64,000 bases of DNA from Bin87 sp965220055 (GTDB taxonomy: Bacteria; Chloroflexota; Dehalococcoidia; Lucifugimonadales; UBA3495). The stretch is from the NCBI GenBank assembly GCA_965220055.1, contig CBDCPE010000004.1, forward strand, positions 1,364,001-1,428,000, read 5' to 3'. The position numbers were made by a program, and so were the translations under genes. Under the pieces are notes generated by a model, which did not search any database, was not told the DNA's origin, and saw only the letters and a list, made by a program, of their open reading frames with translations. Below, piece after piece: positions 17,301 to 26,168 of this stretch. Numbering within the stretch: position 1 is the stretch's first letter; the number at the start of each line of letters is the position of its first letter.

Positions 17301-17308
17301 ATTATAAT
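17301..17308. promoter_or_regulatory. Shared palindromic -10 region between trpD and the amidohydrolase
   Basis: ATTATAAT reads TATAAT on both strands (17301-17306 minus, 17303-17308 plus). It is placed correctly to start leaders of about 27 bases for trpD and about 31 for the amidohydrolase gene. No good -35 box is apparent on either side, so an activator or weak promoter is possible. Confidence 0.5.
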
Positions 17309-17345
17309 AGCATGCTCAGAGTTCACCCTTGTCGCGGAGGCAATC

Positions 17346-18146
17346 ATGCGCGTTGACGTTCACACCCACGTTTGGCCGGACCGGATCGCCGGCGCGGTGG
17401 CGGAAAACATGGAGTCGGAGCTGGGATTCGAGCCAATAGCCGCGAACACGGTGGACGGGATCAAAGCACACATGGAGGCTGCCGGGGTGGACAAGTCAAT
17501 CGTGCTGGGGGTTGCGGCGCGGGCCGACCAGGTGAGACGGGCCAACGATTGGCTCATTTCCATCGCAGACGAAACACTGGTCCCGTTTGGCGCGGTGCAC
17601 CCGGACCTGACGGACAAAGCCGGCGAGATACGATACCTGCGGGAAAACGGTGTCAAGGGAATCAAGATGCACCCGGTGATCAACGGGTTCTACCCTGATG
17701 ATCCCCAGTGGTTTCCGGTCTACGAAGAGTTGGGCGATGACATGACGCTGTCCATCCATGCCGGTCGGCTGCCACACCAGGGGGCGCACGCGCCGCTCTA
17801 CGCCGCGCCGGAACGGATCGCCAACATCGTCCGACGGTTTCCCAAGCTGAAAGTCATCGCCCTGCACCTGGGCGGGTTCTACATGCTGGACGAGGCCGAA
17901 CGCGCGCTGATGGGACACGAGAACGTGTTGGTGGACACGACCTGGCCGCCGTCGATTCGTGAACTCACAGCCGACACGCTGACCGCGATCATCGGCAAGC
18001 ACGGGGCGCACAAGGTCTGTTTCGGGACCGACTATCCGCTGGTGGACATGGGCAGCGAGTCGGAATTCCTGGCGTCGCTGCCGCTCACATCCGACCAAGT
18101 GGACGGGATATTGGGGGAGAACGCCCGGAGGTTCATCGGGTTGTAG
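17346..18146 (+). CDS. Amidohydrolase family 2 protein
   Basis: 266 residues with a TIM-barrel metal hydrolase pattern. The metal ligands HTH are at residues 6-8, the conserved Lys-His segment GIKMHPV lies near residue 107, a histidine near 138 (LSIHAG) and another near 176 (ALHLGG), and the catalytic Asp in CFGTDYPL near 223. This is the ACMSD/2-pyrone-4,6-dicarboxylate-lactonase-like group; the substrate is not predictable. GGAGG at 17336-17340 supports the start. The gene converges on the S9 peptidase with only six bases between. Confidence 0.88.
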   Translation: MRVDVHTHVWPDRIAGAVAENMESELGFEPIAANTVDGIKAHMEAAGVDKSIVLGVAARADQVRRANDWLISIADETLVPFGAVHPDLTDKAGEIRYLRENGVKGIKMHPVINGFYPDDPQWFPVYEELGDDMTLSIHAGRLPHQGAHAPLYAAPERIANIVRRFPKLKVIALHLGGFYMLDEAERALMGHENVLVDTTWPPSIRELTADTLTAIIGKHGAHKVCFGTDYPLVDMGSESEFLASLPLTSDQVDGILGENARRFIGL

Positions 18147-18152
18147 GCGAGA

Positions 18153-20228
18153 TCAAGCGGGAGTGTCCGCCATTCCGAAGGAGTGGAGGATGAAAGCGTA
18201 TTCCTCGGCAACCTCTTTTATGCGTTCGAAACGGCCAGAAGCGCCGGCATGACCCGAATCCATGTGGGTCTTGAGGAGGAGCGGCTGGCCGTCGGTGCGC
18301 ATGGTGCGCAACTTGGCGACCCACTTGGCCGGCTCCCAGTAGGTTACCCGCGGATCGCTGATGCCCGCGGTGACCAGCATGGGGGGATAGTCCTGCCCGC
18401 GCACGTTATCGTAGGGTGAATAGGTGCGCATGTAGCGGTAGTATTCCTCGTCATTGGGATTGCCCCATTCGTTGTACTCCATGGTGGTGAGGGGCAGCGT
18501 ATCGTCCAGCATGGTGTTGAGGACGTCGACGAAGGGGACATGCGCCGCCACGCAGCCGAAGATGTCGGGACGTTCGTTAATTACAGCGCCCATCAGCATA
18601 CCGCCGGCGCTGCCACCGGCGGCGGCAATGCGTCCGCGAGCGGTGTAGCCCTCGGAGACCAGGTACTCGGCGCAATCAATGAAATCGTTGAACGTATTGC
18701 GCTTGTTCAGGAGCTTGCCGTTTTCGTACCAGTCCCAGCCCATTTCCATGCCGCCCCGGATGTGGGCGATGGCAAAGATGAAGCCACGGTCGACGAGGCT
18801 CAACGCGGAAATGCTGAAGTTGGCGTCCATGTTCAGGCCGTAGCTACCATAGCCGTAGAGATACAGGGGAGCGCTGCCATCAACCGGGACGTCCCGGCGC
18901 ATCAGCAGGCTGATCGGAACCGCCGTGCCGTCCCTGGCCGTAGCCCAAACCCGGCGGGTCTCGTATTGGCCGCCGTCGTATCCGGAGGGTATTTCCTGCT
19001 GTTTGCGCAGGACCCGCTCGCGGCTGGCCATGTTGTAGTCGTACACGGCGGCCGGGGTCTTGAGGGACGTGTAGGCAAAACGCAGGGTACTGGTGTCAAA
19101 CTCCCGGCCACCGCGAGGCGACATGGCGAAGTCGTCCTCATCAACGCCGGCGATGTAGTGCGTATCGCCGTCAGAAAGGCGATGCACCATGACCTGGGGC
19201 AGGCCGTGTTGTCGGCAGGCGACGACCAGGTGGTCGAGGTAGGCCTGGATACCCCGAATGGGACGACCGGGTTCGTGGGGCATGAAATCGGACCAGTTAT
19301 CCCATCCGGGATTGTCGATAGGAGCGGTGGCCAGCATGAAATCCCTGGCGCCCTTGCCATTGTGCCGGATGATAAACCGTTCGCCGTGGTCCTCCACATC
19401 GTACTCAAAATCGGTGGCGCGCGGTTCTATCAGCACCGGTATTGAAGCGGGGTCGTCGGCATCCAGGAACCGCCATTCGGACATATTGTTCCCACCGGCG
19501 GCCACGTAGATGAACCGCCCGCTGTTGGACTTGCCGACGCCGGCGAAAAATCGCGAGTCCTCCTCGTGGTAGACCAATTCATCGGCGGACGGGTCGGCGC
19601 CGAGGGTGTGACGATAGATGTAAACCGGGCGATGGTGCTCGTCCAGGACCGAGTAATAGAAGGTCCGATTGTCGTTGGCCCACTCCAGTCCATAATAGGT
19701 GTTGGGTATCTCGTCGCCGAGGGTTTCCCCCGATTCCAGGTCAAGCACCCGTATGGTGAACTGTTCCGAACCGTCGAAATCCACGCCGTAGGCGACCAGC
19801 AGATGGTCGGGGCTGTTTTCGAAACTCGACACTTGGGTGTAGTCGCGGCCCTCGGCCAGCAGGTTCACGTCCAGGAGGACTTCTTCAGGACCTTCGTCGC
19901 TTCCTGCGCGGCGACAGTAGATGGGGTACTGGCCACCTTCCTCATAGCGGACATAGTAATAAAAGTCGCCTTCCTTCTCGGGAACGGAGTTATCGTCCTC
20001 CTTGATTCGTCCGCGGATTTCATCGTAGATCGATTCCTGCAAGGATGCCAAAGGGGCGAGGAACCCTTCCGTATATTCGTTCTCGGCACGCAGGTATTGC
20101 ATCGTCTCGGGGTCGTCCTGATCCCGGAGCCAGTGCCATGGGTCGACGCGGGCGTCACCATGCACCGTATCGGTGTGGGCGCGCCGGGGGGCGGAGGGAG
20201 GGATGGGGAACTCGCTGGCAGCGGTCAT
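18153..20228 (-). CDS. S9 family peptidase, oligopeptidase B type
   Basis: 691 residues, the usual length. A seven-bladed propeller makes up the N-terminal 400 or so residues. The alpha/beta-hydrolase domain follows, with the nucleophile Ser near residue 540 in AAGGSAGGML, Asp in GISDPRVTYWEPAKW and His in THMDSGHAG. RGGMEMGWDWYENGK is a family signature. It cleaves short peptides after basic residues in the cytosol. No signal peptide is seen. Confidence 0.93.
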   Translation of the reverse strand: MTAASEFPIPPSAPRRAHTDTVHGDARVDPWHWLRDQDDPETMQYLRAENEYTEGFLAPLASLQESIYDEIRGRIKEDDNSVPEKEGDFYYYVRYEEGGQYPIYCRRAGSDEGPEEVLLDVNLLAEGRDYTQVSSFENSPDHLLVAYGVDFDGSEQFTIRVLDLESGETLGDEIPNTYYGLEWANDNRTFYYSVLDEHHRPVYIYRHTLGADPSADELVYHEEDSRFFAGVGKSNSGRFIYVAAGGNNMSEWRFLDADDPASIPVLIEPRATDFEYDVEDHGERFIIRHNGKGARDFMLATAPIDNPGWDNWSDFMPHEPGRPIRGIQAYLDHLVVACRQHGLPQVMVHRLSDGDTHYIAGVDEDDFAMSPRGGREFDTSTLRFAYTSLKTPAAVYDYNMASRERVLRKQQEIPSGYDGGQYETRRVWATARDGTAVPISLLMRRDVPVDGSAPLYLYGYGSYGLNMDANFSISALSLVDRGFIFAIAHIRGGMEMGWDWYENGKLLNKRNTFNDFIDCAEYLVSEGYTARGRIAAAGGSAGGMLMGAVINERPDIFGCVAAHVPFVDVLNTMLDDTLPLTTMEYNEWGNPNDEEYYRYMRTYSPYDNVRGQDYPPMLVTAGISDPRVTYWEPAKWVAKLRTMRTDGQPLLLKTHMDSGHAGASGRFERIKEVAEEYAFILHSFGMADTPA

Positions 20229-20264
20229 TTCATGACTCCGGTTAGGGTCGTAGACGAACTGGGG

Positions 20265-20738
20265 TCAGTCGACGACGGGTTCCGCGGACACGGATTTCGA
20301 CGCGGAAACGATCGCGGCCAACTCTCCCGACACGTAACGGCGGCACGCCCCGGGCCGTAATCGGGCAATTAACGATCCCAGCCAGCCACCATATTCGGCC
20401 TCGACAGTTAGGTGAGCGTTGCCGTCATCATCAGAGGTATATCCGGAATCCGCATCGGAGCAGAGGCGAACCCGGTAGGAAAACTCGACCGAAAAGCCGG
20501 GGCCGACGGTGCGGTGACTGAGCATCTCAGGTTGTTGGACGACAATTACCAAGCTGGTGAATTTGTCCCGCCCAATTTGCAGTTCAATACGGTTCCCTGG
20601 CTTTGGTTCCGGCCCATCGGGCAGATCGGAGCGGCGATAAGCCGACCCGTGAATGGTGCGCGAAGGAAAATCGATCACCGAGCGCCAGGCTTCATCCGGC
20701 GTGCACGTGAGGATTTTCCCGAGTTCAAAAGTCTGCAT
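20265..20738 (-). CDS. SRPBCC (START-like) superfamily protein
   Basis: 157 residues. MQTFELGKILTCTPDEAWRSVIDF at the start and the overall alternation of strands and one long C-terminal helix fit the SRPBCC ligand-binding fold. The ligand is unknown. It is encoded 36 bases upstream of the oligopeptidase start on the same strand, so they may share a transcript. Recognition rests on pattern rather than on catalytic residues. Confidence 0.6.
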   Translation of the reverse strand: MQTFELGKILTCTPDEAWRSVIDFPSRTIHGSAYRRSDLPDGPEPKPGNRIELQIGRDKFTSLVIVVQQPEMLSHRTVGPGFSVEFSYRVRLCSDADSGYTSDDDGNAHLTVEAEYGGWLGSLIARLRPGACRRYVSGELAAIVSASKSVSAEPVVD

Positions 20739-20936
20739 TTGTTTCCTTGCTCACGGGCATCAAAGAGTCAAAAGGCGTTATCGGCCGAGATGGCCAGTTG
20801 CGAAGTGCCTACCCCGCACCCGTAGCCAGATTGGCAGTTAGAGTCTACACAAGGCGGACAGAAGGGGGCTACTTGCCAAGTTGACCGGTACAGCGAATTA
20901 TGCAATGGTAGCGCATCCGGCGCGACGGACACGCAG

Positions 20937-22205
20937 ATGATGAGTATGCCTGAAGGCGCCCTGACCGGCCTCAAAGTCCTGGACTTCACGCACTATGTGG
21001 CCGGGCCATATTGCACCAAGTTGTTGGCAGATTACGGCGCCGACGTGATCAAGGTAGAGTGCCCGCCGGACGGCGACGGGTCAAGACGCATGGGGCCATA
21101 TCCGGGCGACGAACCGCATCAGGAAAAGAGCGCGCAGTTCCTGCACCTCAACACGAACAAGCGCGGCATCGTCGTGGACCTGACGCAAAGCGGAGCCGTG
21201 GGAATTGTGGAGCGGCTGGCTTCGTGGGCTGACGTGGTGGTGGAGAGCTTTCGGCCCGGCGTGGCCGACCGGCTGGGGGTTGGTTGCGAACGCTTGAGCC
21301 GCATCAATCCGGCAATCGTCTACACCAGCATTTCCAACTTCGGCCAGACCGGGCCCTATCGGGACTTTCGGGGCTCCGAGATCGTTTTCTACGGGATGGG
21401 CGGCGAAATGCATTCCACCGGCCTGGCCGACCGGGAGCCCCTGAAACTGGGCGGAAACGTTGGCCTGTACCAGGCGGGTGCGGTGGCAGCGGTCGCGACC
21501 ATGGGAGCGATCCTGGCCGGCTCCTTCTACGTGGATGACGACGAGGACGGTGCAACGGGGCAGCACATCGACGTTTCCATTCTGGAAACGCAGCTCGGGT
21601 CGGTTGACCGTCGGCAGAGCGCGCTGCTGGCGTATCAATACACGGGCGAGTTGAGCCACCGACCCGCGTCGGGCGGATCCGGCGGGTATCCGAACGAGGT
21701 GTATCCATGTTCGGACGGTTATCTCCAGATCAATGGCAGCCGGATGTACTTTCCGCGAGCCGTCGCCATGCTGGGCAATCCGCCTGAATTGGAGACAGAG
21801 CGGTGGAAGGACCCGTCCTCACAGGGTAACTCGGAAATGCAGGAGGAGTTCGAGGCGGGGCACTTCCTTCCATGGATACTGGAACAGACCAGAGCCGAAG
21901 CCTGGCAAGCCGCCCAAGAGAGTCGAGTGCTATCCGGGCCGATCAACACAATGGCCGACCTGGACGTGGACCCTTCGTTCAATGCCAGGGGAGTATTCGC
22001 GGAAGGAGACCACCCGGCCGCAGGCCCGATGCGATATCCGGGCCGTCCCTTCATAATGAGCGGTTCGCCCTGGCGGTTACGGCGGACAGCTCCGCTGCTG
22101 GGCGAGCACACGGCGGAGGTGCTGGGCGAGATCGGGTATACGGATGCGGACATTGGTGGACTCAGCGCCGCTGGCGTGATACTGGTCAACGCGAGGGGGC
22201 AGTAA
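20937..22205 (+). CDS. CaiB/BaiF CoA transferase, first of two
   Basis: 422 residues, a class III CoA transferase that moves CoA between carboxylic acids through an aspartyl-CoA intermediate. The N-terminus LTGLKVLDFTHYVAGPYCTK, ADYGADVIKVE near residue 35 and NTNKRGIVVDL near residue 70 are diagnostic. Two ATGs stand in a row at 20937. The stop is one base before the GTG of the next CoA transferase, so the pair is co-translated and could form a heteromer. Confidence 0.9.
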   Translation: MMSMPEGALTGLKVLDFTHYVAGPYCTKLLADYGADVIKVECPPDGDGSRRMGPYPGDEPHQEKSAQFLHLNTNKRGIVVDLTQSGAVGIVERLASWADVVVESFRPGVADRLGVGCERLSRINPAIVYTSISNFGQTGPYRDFRGSEIVFYGMGGEMHSTGLADREPLKLGGNVGLYQAGAVAAVATMGAILAGSFYVDDDEDGATGQHIDVSILETQLGSVDRRQSALLAYQYTGELSHRPASGGSGGYPNEVYPCSDGYLQINGSRMYFPRAVAMLGNPPELETERWKDPSSQGNSEMQEEFEAGHFLPWILEQTRAEAWQAAQESRVLSGPINTMADLDVDPSFNARGVFAEGDHPAAGPMRYPGRPFIMSGSPWRLRRTAPLLGEHTAEVLGEIGYTDADIGGLSAAGVILVNARGQ

Positions 22206-22206
22206 G

Positions 22207-23505
22207 GTGCCTCGCCTGCCACTGGAAGGTTTGCGCGTCCTGGAGATCACGGTGGTTTGGGCGGGCCCTTACTGCGGCTCGTTCCTGGCGGATCTTGGGG
22301 CCGAAGTGATCCGCGTCGAGTCCACGAAGACCTTCGTGCCCCTGACGCGAGGGGCGGCGGCCCATCTCTCCCAATCGGTGATCGACAACCTGCCGCTTTA
22401 CTCCGGCGGGACGCCGGGGCGAGTACCCGGGGACCGACCTTTCAATCGCTCGCCGATGTTCAACTCCCACGCCCGCAACAAACGCAGCATGACCGTAAAC
22501 CTGCTGGATCCAGGCGGCCGCGAGATCTTCGACCGGCTGGTCGCGATCAGCGACGTGCTGATAGAGAACAACCCGACCGAGACTATGGAAAAGCTCGGCA
22601 TCTCGTACGAGTCGCTGCGGGCGGTGAAGGACGACATCATCATGATGAGGATGCCGGCCTACGGAAGCGACGGACCCTATCGGGACTACCGGGCGCACGG
22701 CGTACACATAGAGGGTGTCGTCGGGCACACCATGCTGCGCGGATACGAGGACACGGATCCGTCCTACAACACCACCGTCCTGATGTCCGACGCGGCCGCC
22801 GGAGCGCAGGGCGCGTTCGCCGTGTTGGCCGCGCTACGGCACCGGAAGCGAACGGGCGAAGGGCAGCTGGTGGAATTGGGTCAGGCCGAGAATGTCTTCT
22901 CGTTCCTGGGGGAGTATTACCTGGACTACGCGATGAACGGGCGCATCCACGGGACTTTGGGAAATCGCCATCCCCGGGCGCTGCAGAACTGTTACCCGTG
23001 CGCGGGCGAGAACCGATGGATTGCGATCACAATTTACGACAACGACCAATGGCGAACTCTTTGCGACGTAATCGGCGCGGCGCAAATGAAGGATGACCCG
23101 GAGTTGGCAAACCCCGCGGATCGCCATCACCGTCAGGACATGATTGACCCGGTGATCGCGGAATGGACACGGGGACAGACCCCCGAGGAAGCGATGCACA
23201 AGCTGCAGGAGCACGGCATTTCGGCAGGGGCGGTGATGACTCAAGCCGATGCGTTCGCCGACCCGCACATCCAGTCGCGTGAGTTCTTTCATGAAGCGTC
23301 CCAGGAGGACTGCGGGACCCACCTGTATCCCGGCCCGTTGTATCGAATGTCAGAAACGCCGCTAGGCATCCGTCGGGGTCCGGTGATGTTCGGGCAGGAC
23401 AACGAGTACGTTTACCGGGAGCTGCTGGGTTATTCCGAAGCGGAGTACGCGGAGTTTGAAGCAGCCGGGCACATCGGAACGGACTACGCGCCCGGAGTTG
23501 GTTGA
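22207..23505 (+). CDS. CaiB/BaiF CoA transferase, second of two
   Basis: 432 residues starting with GTG; an AAGG precedes it. LEGLRVLEITVVWAGPYCGS, ADLGAEVIRVES and ARNKRSMTVNLLDPGG repeat the class III CoA transferase pattern of its neighbour, yet the two proteins are quite different in detail. The segment between residues 45 and 80 is longer than usual. Together with the flavin-dependent oxidoreductases downstream it suggests catabolism of a CoA-activated acid. Confidence 0.9.
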   Translation: MPRLPLEGLRVLEITVVWAGPYCGSFLADLGAEVIRVESTKTFVPLTRGAAAHLSQSVIDNLPLYSGGTPGRVPGDRPFNRSPMFNSHARNKRSMTVNLLDPGGREIFDRLVAISDVLIENNPTETMEKLGISYESLRAVKDDIIMMRMPAYGSDGPYRDYRAHGVHIEGVVGHTMLRGYEDTDPSYNTTVLMSDAAAGAQGAFAVLAALRHRKRTGEGQLVELGQAENVFSFLGEYYLDYAMNGRIHGTLGNRHPRALQNCYPCAGENRWIAITIYDNDQWRTLCDVIGAAQMKDDPELANPADRHHRQDMIDPVIAEWTRGQTPEEAMHKLQEHGISAGAVMTQADAFADPHIQSREFFHEASQEDCGTHLYPGPLYRMSETPLGIRRGPVMFGQDNEYVYRELLGYSEAEYAEFEAAGHIGTDYAPGVG

Positions 23506-23534
23506 TAGACGGGCATCACTACCACGGGCTTGGC

Positions 23535-23562
23535 AGAGGACGGGGACGCAACCCCGTCCTCT
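23535..23562. repeat. AGAGGACGGGG hairpin
   Basis: A perfect 11-base stem (AGAGGACGGGG with CCCCGTCCTCT) closes the six-base loop ACGCAA. It is 30 bases after the second CoA transferase stop. It may end that transcript or be another dispersed palindrome; no T-run follows. Confidence 0.55.
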
Positions 23563-23626
23563 ACAAATTCCATGGCCGGTGTTAGGATAGGGCGAAACTC
23601 GAAAATCCCCGGAATGAGGTGTTGCC

Positions 23627-24577
23627 ATGCCCACCAAAAGGATCGGCATCCACGCAGGGGCCCCGAACGCCGAAGGGTCGCTGGATCTCATGCGCCGCGC
23701 CGAAGCGGCCGGCGCGCACGCCGCGTGGCTCACCACAGGCGGCACCGGTCTTGACGCCCTGACCCTGTTCGCGGCGGCTGCGGTGCAGACGGACAACATC
23801 GTATTCGGGACGTCCATTGTCCCGACCTATCCACGCCATCCAATCGTGGCAGCCCAGCAGGTGCAGGTTCTGGATCAATTGGCGCCCGGAAGGCTGCGCC
23901 TGGGAGTGGGCCCGAGCCACCGGCCGACCATGCGCTCGATGTTCGGCTTCAACCTGCGCCGGCCGCTGACCAATCTGCGCGAATACTTGCTGATCCTACG
24001 TGCCCTTTTGCACCAGGGTTCGGTGGACTTCGATGGCAAGGAATACACGGCCCACGCCAGCATCCCGCGGCCGGTGGACGTGCCGGTGATGGCGTCTGCA
24101 CTGCAGGAAGGCTCCTACGAGTTGTGCGGCGAGATCGCCGACGGAGCCATCAGCTGGGTCAGCCCGGCGGTGTACCTCCGGGACACGGCGCTTCCGGCGA
24201 TGCGTCGGGGTTCCGACCAAGCCAGCCGAGAAACTCCCCCGCTGATCGCACACGTACCCGTGTGCATCAGCGACAACGCCGACGCAACTCGTGCCGCGGT
24301 CCAGCAACAGTTGTCCAACTATCCGAGACTGCCCTACTACCAACGCATGTGGGCGGCAGCAGGCTACCCGGAGGCGGCAGAAGAGACCTGGAGCGACGGT
24401 ATGATCGAGGCCACCGTGCTCACCGGGGACGCCGACATCGTCGGCGAGCGCATGGTGGCGATGCTGGATATGGGAATCTCCGAACTGCTGGTGACACCAG
24501 TCACGGCCGGCGACGATCCGGCGGCGGACATGGAACAGACCATCAGTCTGCTTGGCAAGGTCGCGCAATCACTGTAG
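23627..24577 (+). CDS. LLM-class flavin-dependent oxidoreductase
   Basis: 316 residues of the bacterial luciferase/F420-dependent fold. Recognised by the early strand KRIGIHAGAP, IVFGTSIVPTYPRHP near residue 63, VLDQLAPGRLRLGVGPSH near residue 85 and the C-terminal ELLVTPVTAGDD. The flavin (F420 or FMN) and substrate are unknown. GAGGTGTTGCC precedes the ATG. The next luciferase-like gene starts 14 bases after its stop. Confidence 0.88.
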   Translation: MPTKRIGIHAGAPNAEGSLDLMRRAEAAGAHAAWLTTGGTGLDALTLFAAAAVQTDNIVFGTSIVPTYPRHPIVAAQQVQVLDQLAPGRLRLGVGPSHRPTMRSMFGFNLRRPLTNLREYLLILRALLHQGSVDFDGKEYTAHASIPRPVDVPVMASALQEGSYELCGEIADGAISWVSPAVYLRDTALPAMRRGSDQASRETPPLIAHVPVCISDNADATRAAVQQQLSNYPRLPYYQRMWAAAGYPEAAEETWSDGMIEATVLTGDADIVGERMVAMLDMGISELLVTPVTAGDDPAADMEQTISLLGKVAQSL

Positions 24578-24591
24578 CGGAGTACACCAGC

Positions 24592-25695
24592 ATGAAACTT
24601 GGGCTGTTCAACATGCCGCTGCACCCGCCGGGTCGCCTGCACGCGGATACCTACGATGAAGACTTGGAGTTGATGGCGTACGCCGACGAACTCGGGTATT
24701 CGGAGGCATGGATCGGCGAGCACTTCACCACTGAGTGGGAAAACATGCCGGCTCCCGACCTATTCATCGCCCGGGCTTTGGGAGTGACGAAAAACCTGGT
24801 GATGGGCACCGGCGTGTCCCTCCTGGCGTTTCACGACCCGATCATGATCGCCCACCGCATGGCGATGCTCGATCACCTGGCGCGCGGCCGTTTCTTTTTC
24901 GGCATCGGGTCGGGCGGAGTTCCGACGGACTCCGAGATGTTCGGAATGGATCGGCAGTCCGGCCAGCAGCGGGACCGGATGCGAGAAGCGGCCAACGTAA
25001 TCCTCAAGATGTGGACGACAGACAACCCAGCTGATTTTCGCCACGACGGGGAGCATTACACCGTCCGGCTGCCGGAATCTCGACCGGAGATGGGGTTGGC
25101 CTACCACATGCGGCCGTACCAAAAACCGCACCCGCCAATCGCAGTGGCGGGGAGCAGCCCGTCATCACCGACACTGGAAGTCGCCGGCGAAATGGGTTGG
25201 TGGCCGATGAGCACGCTGTTTCTGCACGCTTCGCATCTTCCCAACCACTGGATCTCCTATTCCAAGGGAGCGAAGGCCGCAGGGCGGGAGGTATCGCGGA
25301 GCCAATGGAGGATTGCCCGGGAGGTCTACGTTGGAGAGACCACCGAGCAGGCGGTAGCCGACGTGATGAACGGCCCGCCGGCGCGGACTTTCGACAAGTA
25401 TTTCGTGCCGTTGCTGGGATACGGGCAACGCGGTTTGGACGGCATCAAAACCAGCCCAGATCTTCCCAACTCGGCGCTCACCGCCCGATACATGCTGGAG
25501 AACTTCTGGATCGTGGGTGACCCGGACGAATGTGCGAGGCAAATACGCGAACTGCACGACCACACGGGAGGGTTCGGCAATCTGCTGATGCTTTGCCACG
25601 ACTGGGGCGCGGAAAGGGCGAAAGGGCTGCGTTCGCTGGAGCTGTTGGCAACCGAGGTGCTCCCGCAGTTGGCCGACCTTAATCCCGACTACTGA
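24592..25695 (+). CDS. LLM-class flavin-dependent monooxygenase, LimB/alkanal type
   Basis: 367 residues from the ATG at 24592; the frame is open further upstream but only as overlap with the previous gene. MKLGLFNMPLHPPG, AWIGEHFTTEWENMPAPDLF near residue 45, LARGRFFFGIGSGGVPTD near residue 97 and HPPIAVAGSSP near residue 180 are typical of FMN-dependent luciferase-like monooxygenases. A reductase partner is not encoded nearby. It probably works in the same catabolic unit as the CoA transferases. Confidence 0.9.
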   Translation: MKLGLFNMPLHPPGRLHADTYDEDLELMAYADELGYSEAWIGEHFTTEWENMPAPDLFIARALGVTKNLVMGTGVSLLAFHDPIMIAHRMAMLDHLARGRFFFGIGSGGVPTDSEMFGMDRQSGQQRDRMREAANVILKMWTTDNPADFRHDGEHYTVRLPESRPEMGLAYHMRPYQKPHPPIAVAGSSPSSPTLEVAGEMGWWPMSTLFLHASHLPNHWISYSKGAKAAGREVSRSQWRIAREVYVGETTEQAVADVMNGPPARTFDKYFVPLLGYGQRGLDGIKTSPDLPNSALTARYMLENFWIVGDPDECARQIRELHDHTGGFGNLLMLCHDWGAERAKGLRSLELLATEVLPQLADLNPDY

Positions 25696-25732
25696 AACGA
25701 CGCGACCGTTACCGCCACTACAAGGAGGCAAT

Positions 25733-26062
25733 ATGTTCATCGCCACCAACCGGATTATGGTCAAGACCGGCTTCGGCGACACCCTGGAAGAGATGTTCAA
25801 GGCCCGGGGCGCCGTACAAGATCATTCCGGCTTCATCAGCTTTGAGCTTTGGAAGATGCACAAGACACCGGACCACGAGGACTTCCTGGTGGTAACCCAT
25901 TGGGAGACTGAAGAGGATCATCATACTTGGACGCGGAGCGACGCATTTCGGTCCGCCCACGCAGGTGGGCCGCCCGATTTTCTGCTCGGCCCCGGCGAAT
26001 TCAACACCTACGAGGTGGTGCACCGGTTGGAAGCGTCGGGGGCTGCTGCGGCAGCGGACTGA
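25733..26062 (+). CDS. Antibiotic biosynthesis monooxygenase (ABM) domain protein
   Basis: 109 residues of one ABM domain: FIATNRIMVKTGFGDTLEEM, then SGFISFELWK and DFLVVTHWETEEDHHTWTRS. The size and HWETEEDHHTW segment resemble the heme-degrading IsdG/HmoA branch, but many members act on other substrates. AAGGAGG is placed six bases before the ATG. It is the last intact gene before the insertion-sequence island. Confidence 0.85.
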   Translation: MFIATNRIMVKTGFGDTLEEMFKARGAVQDHSGFISFELWKMHKTPDHEDFLVVTHWETEEDHHTWTRSDAFRSAHAGGPPDFLLGPGEFNTYEVVHRLEASGAAAAAD

Positions 26063-26168
26063 CCCGGAGTTCTGTTTGCCCACCACCGCTGATCCGATAG
26101 CGAGGCAGTCCGAGTCAATCCTTCACCGATCGATCAACGTCGCTACGTTAGGTTCCTATGCTTTCTTA

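Noticed and set aside
18540..19445. 301-codon plus-strand ORF
   Set aside because: Shadow of the oligopeptidase gene on the other strand.
24124..24591. N-terminal extension of the second luciferase-like gene
   Set aside because: The extension is out of frame with, and lies inside, the previous gene; MKLGLFNMPLH at 24592 is the family start.
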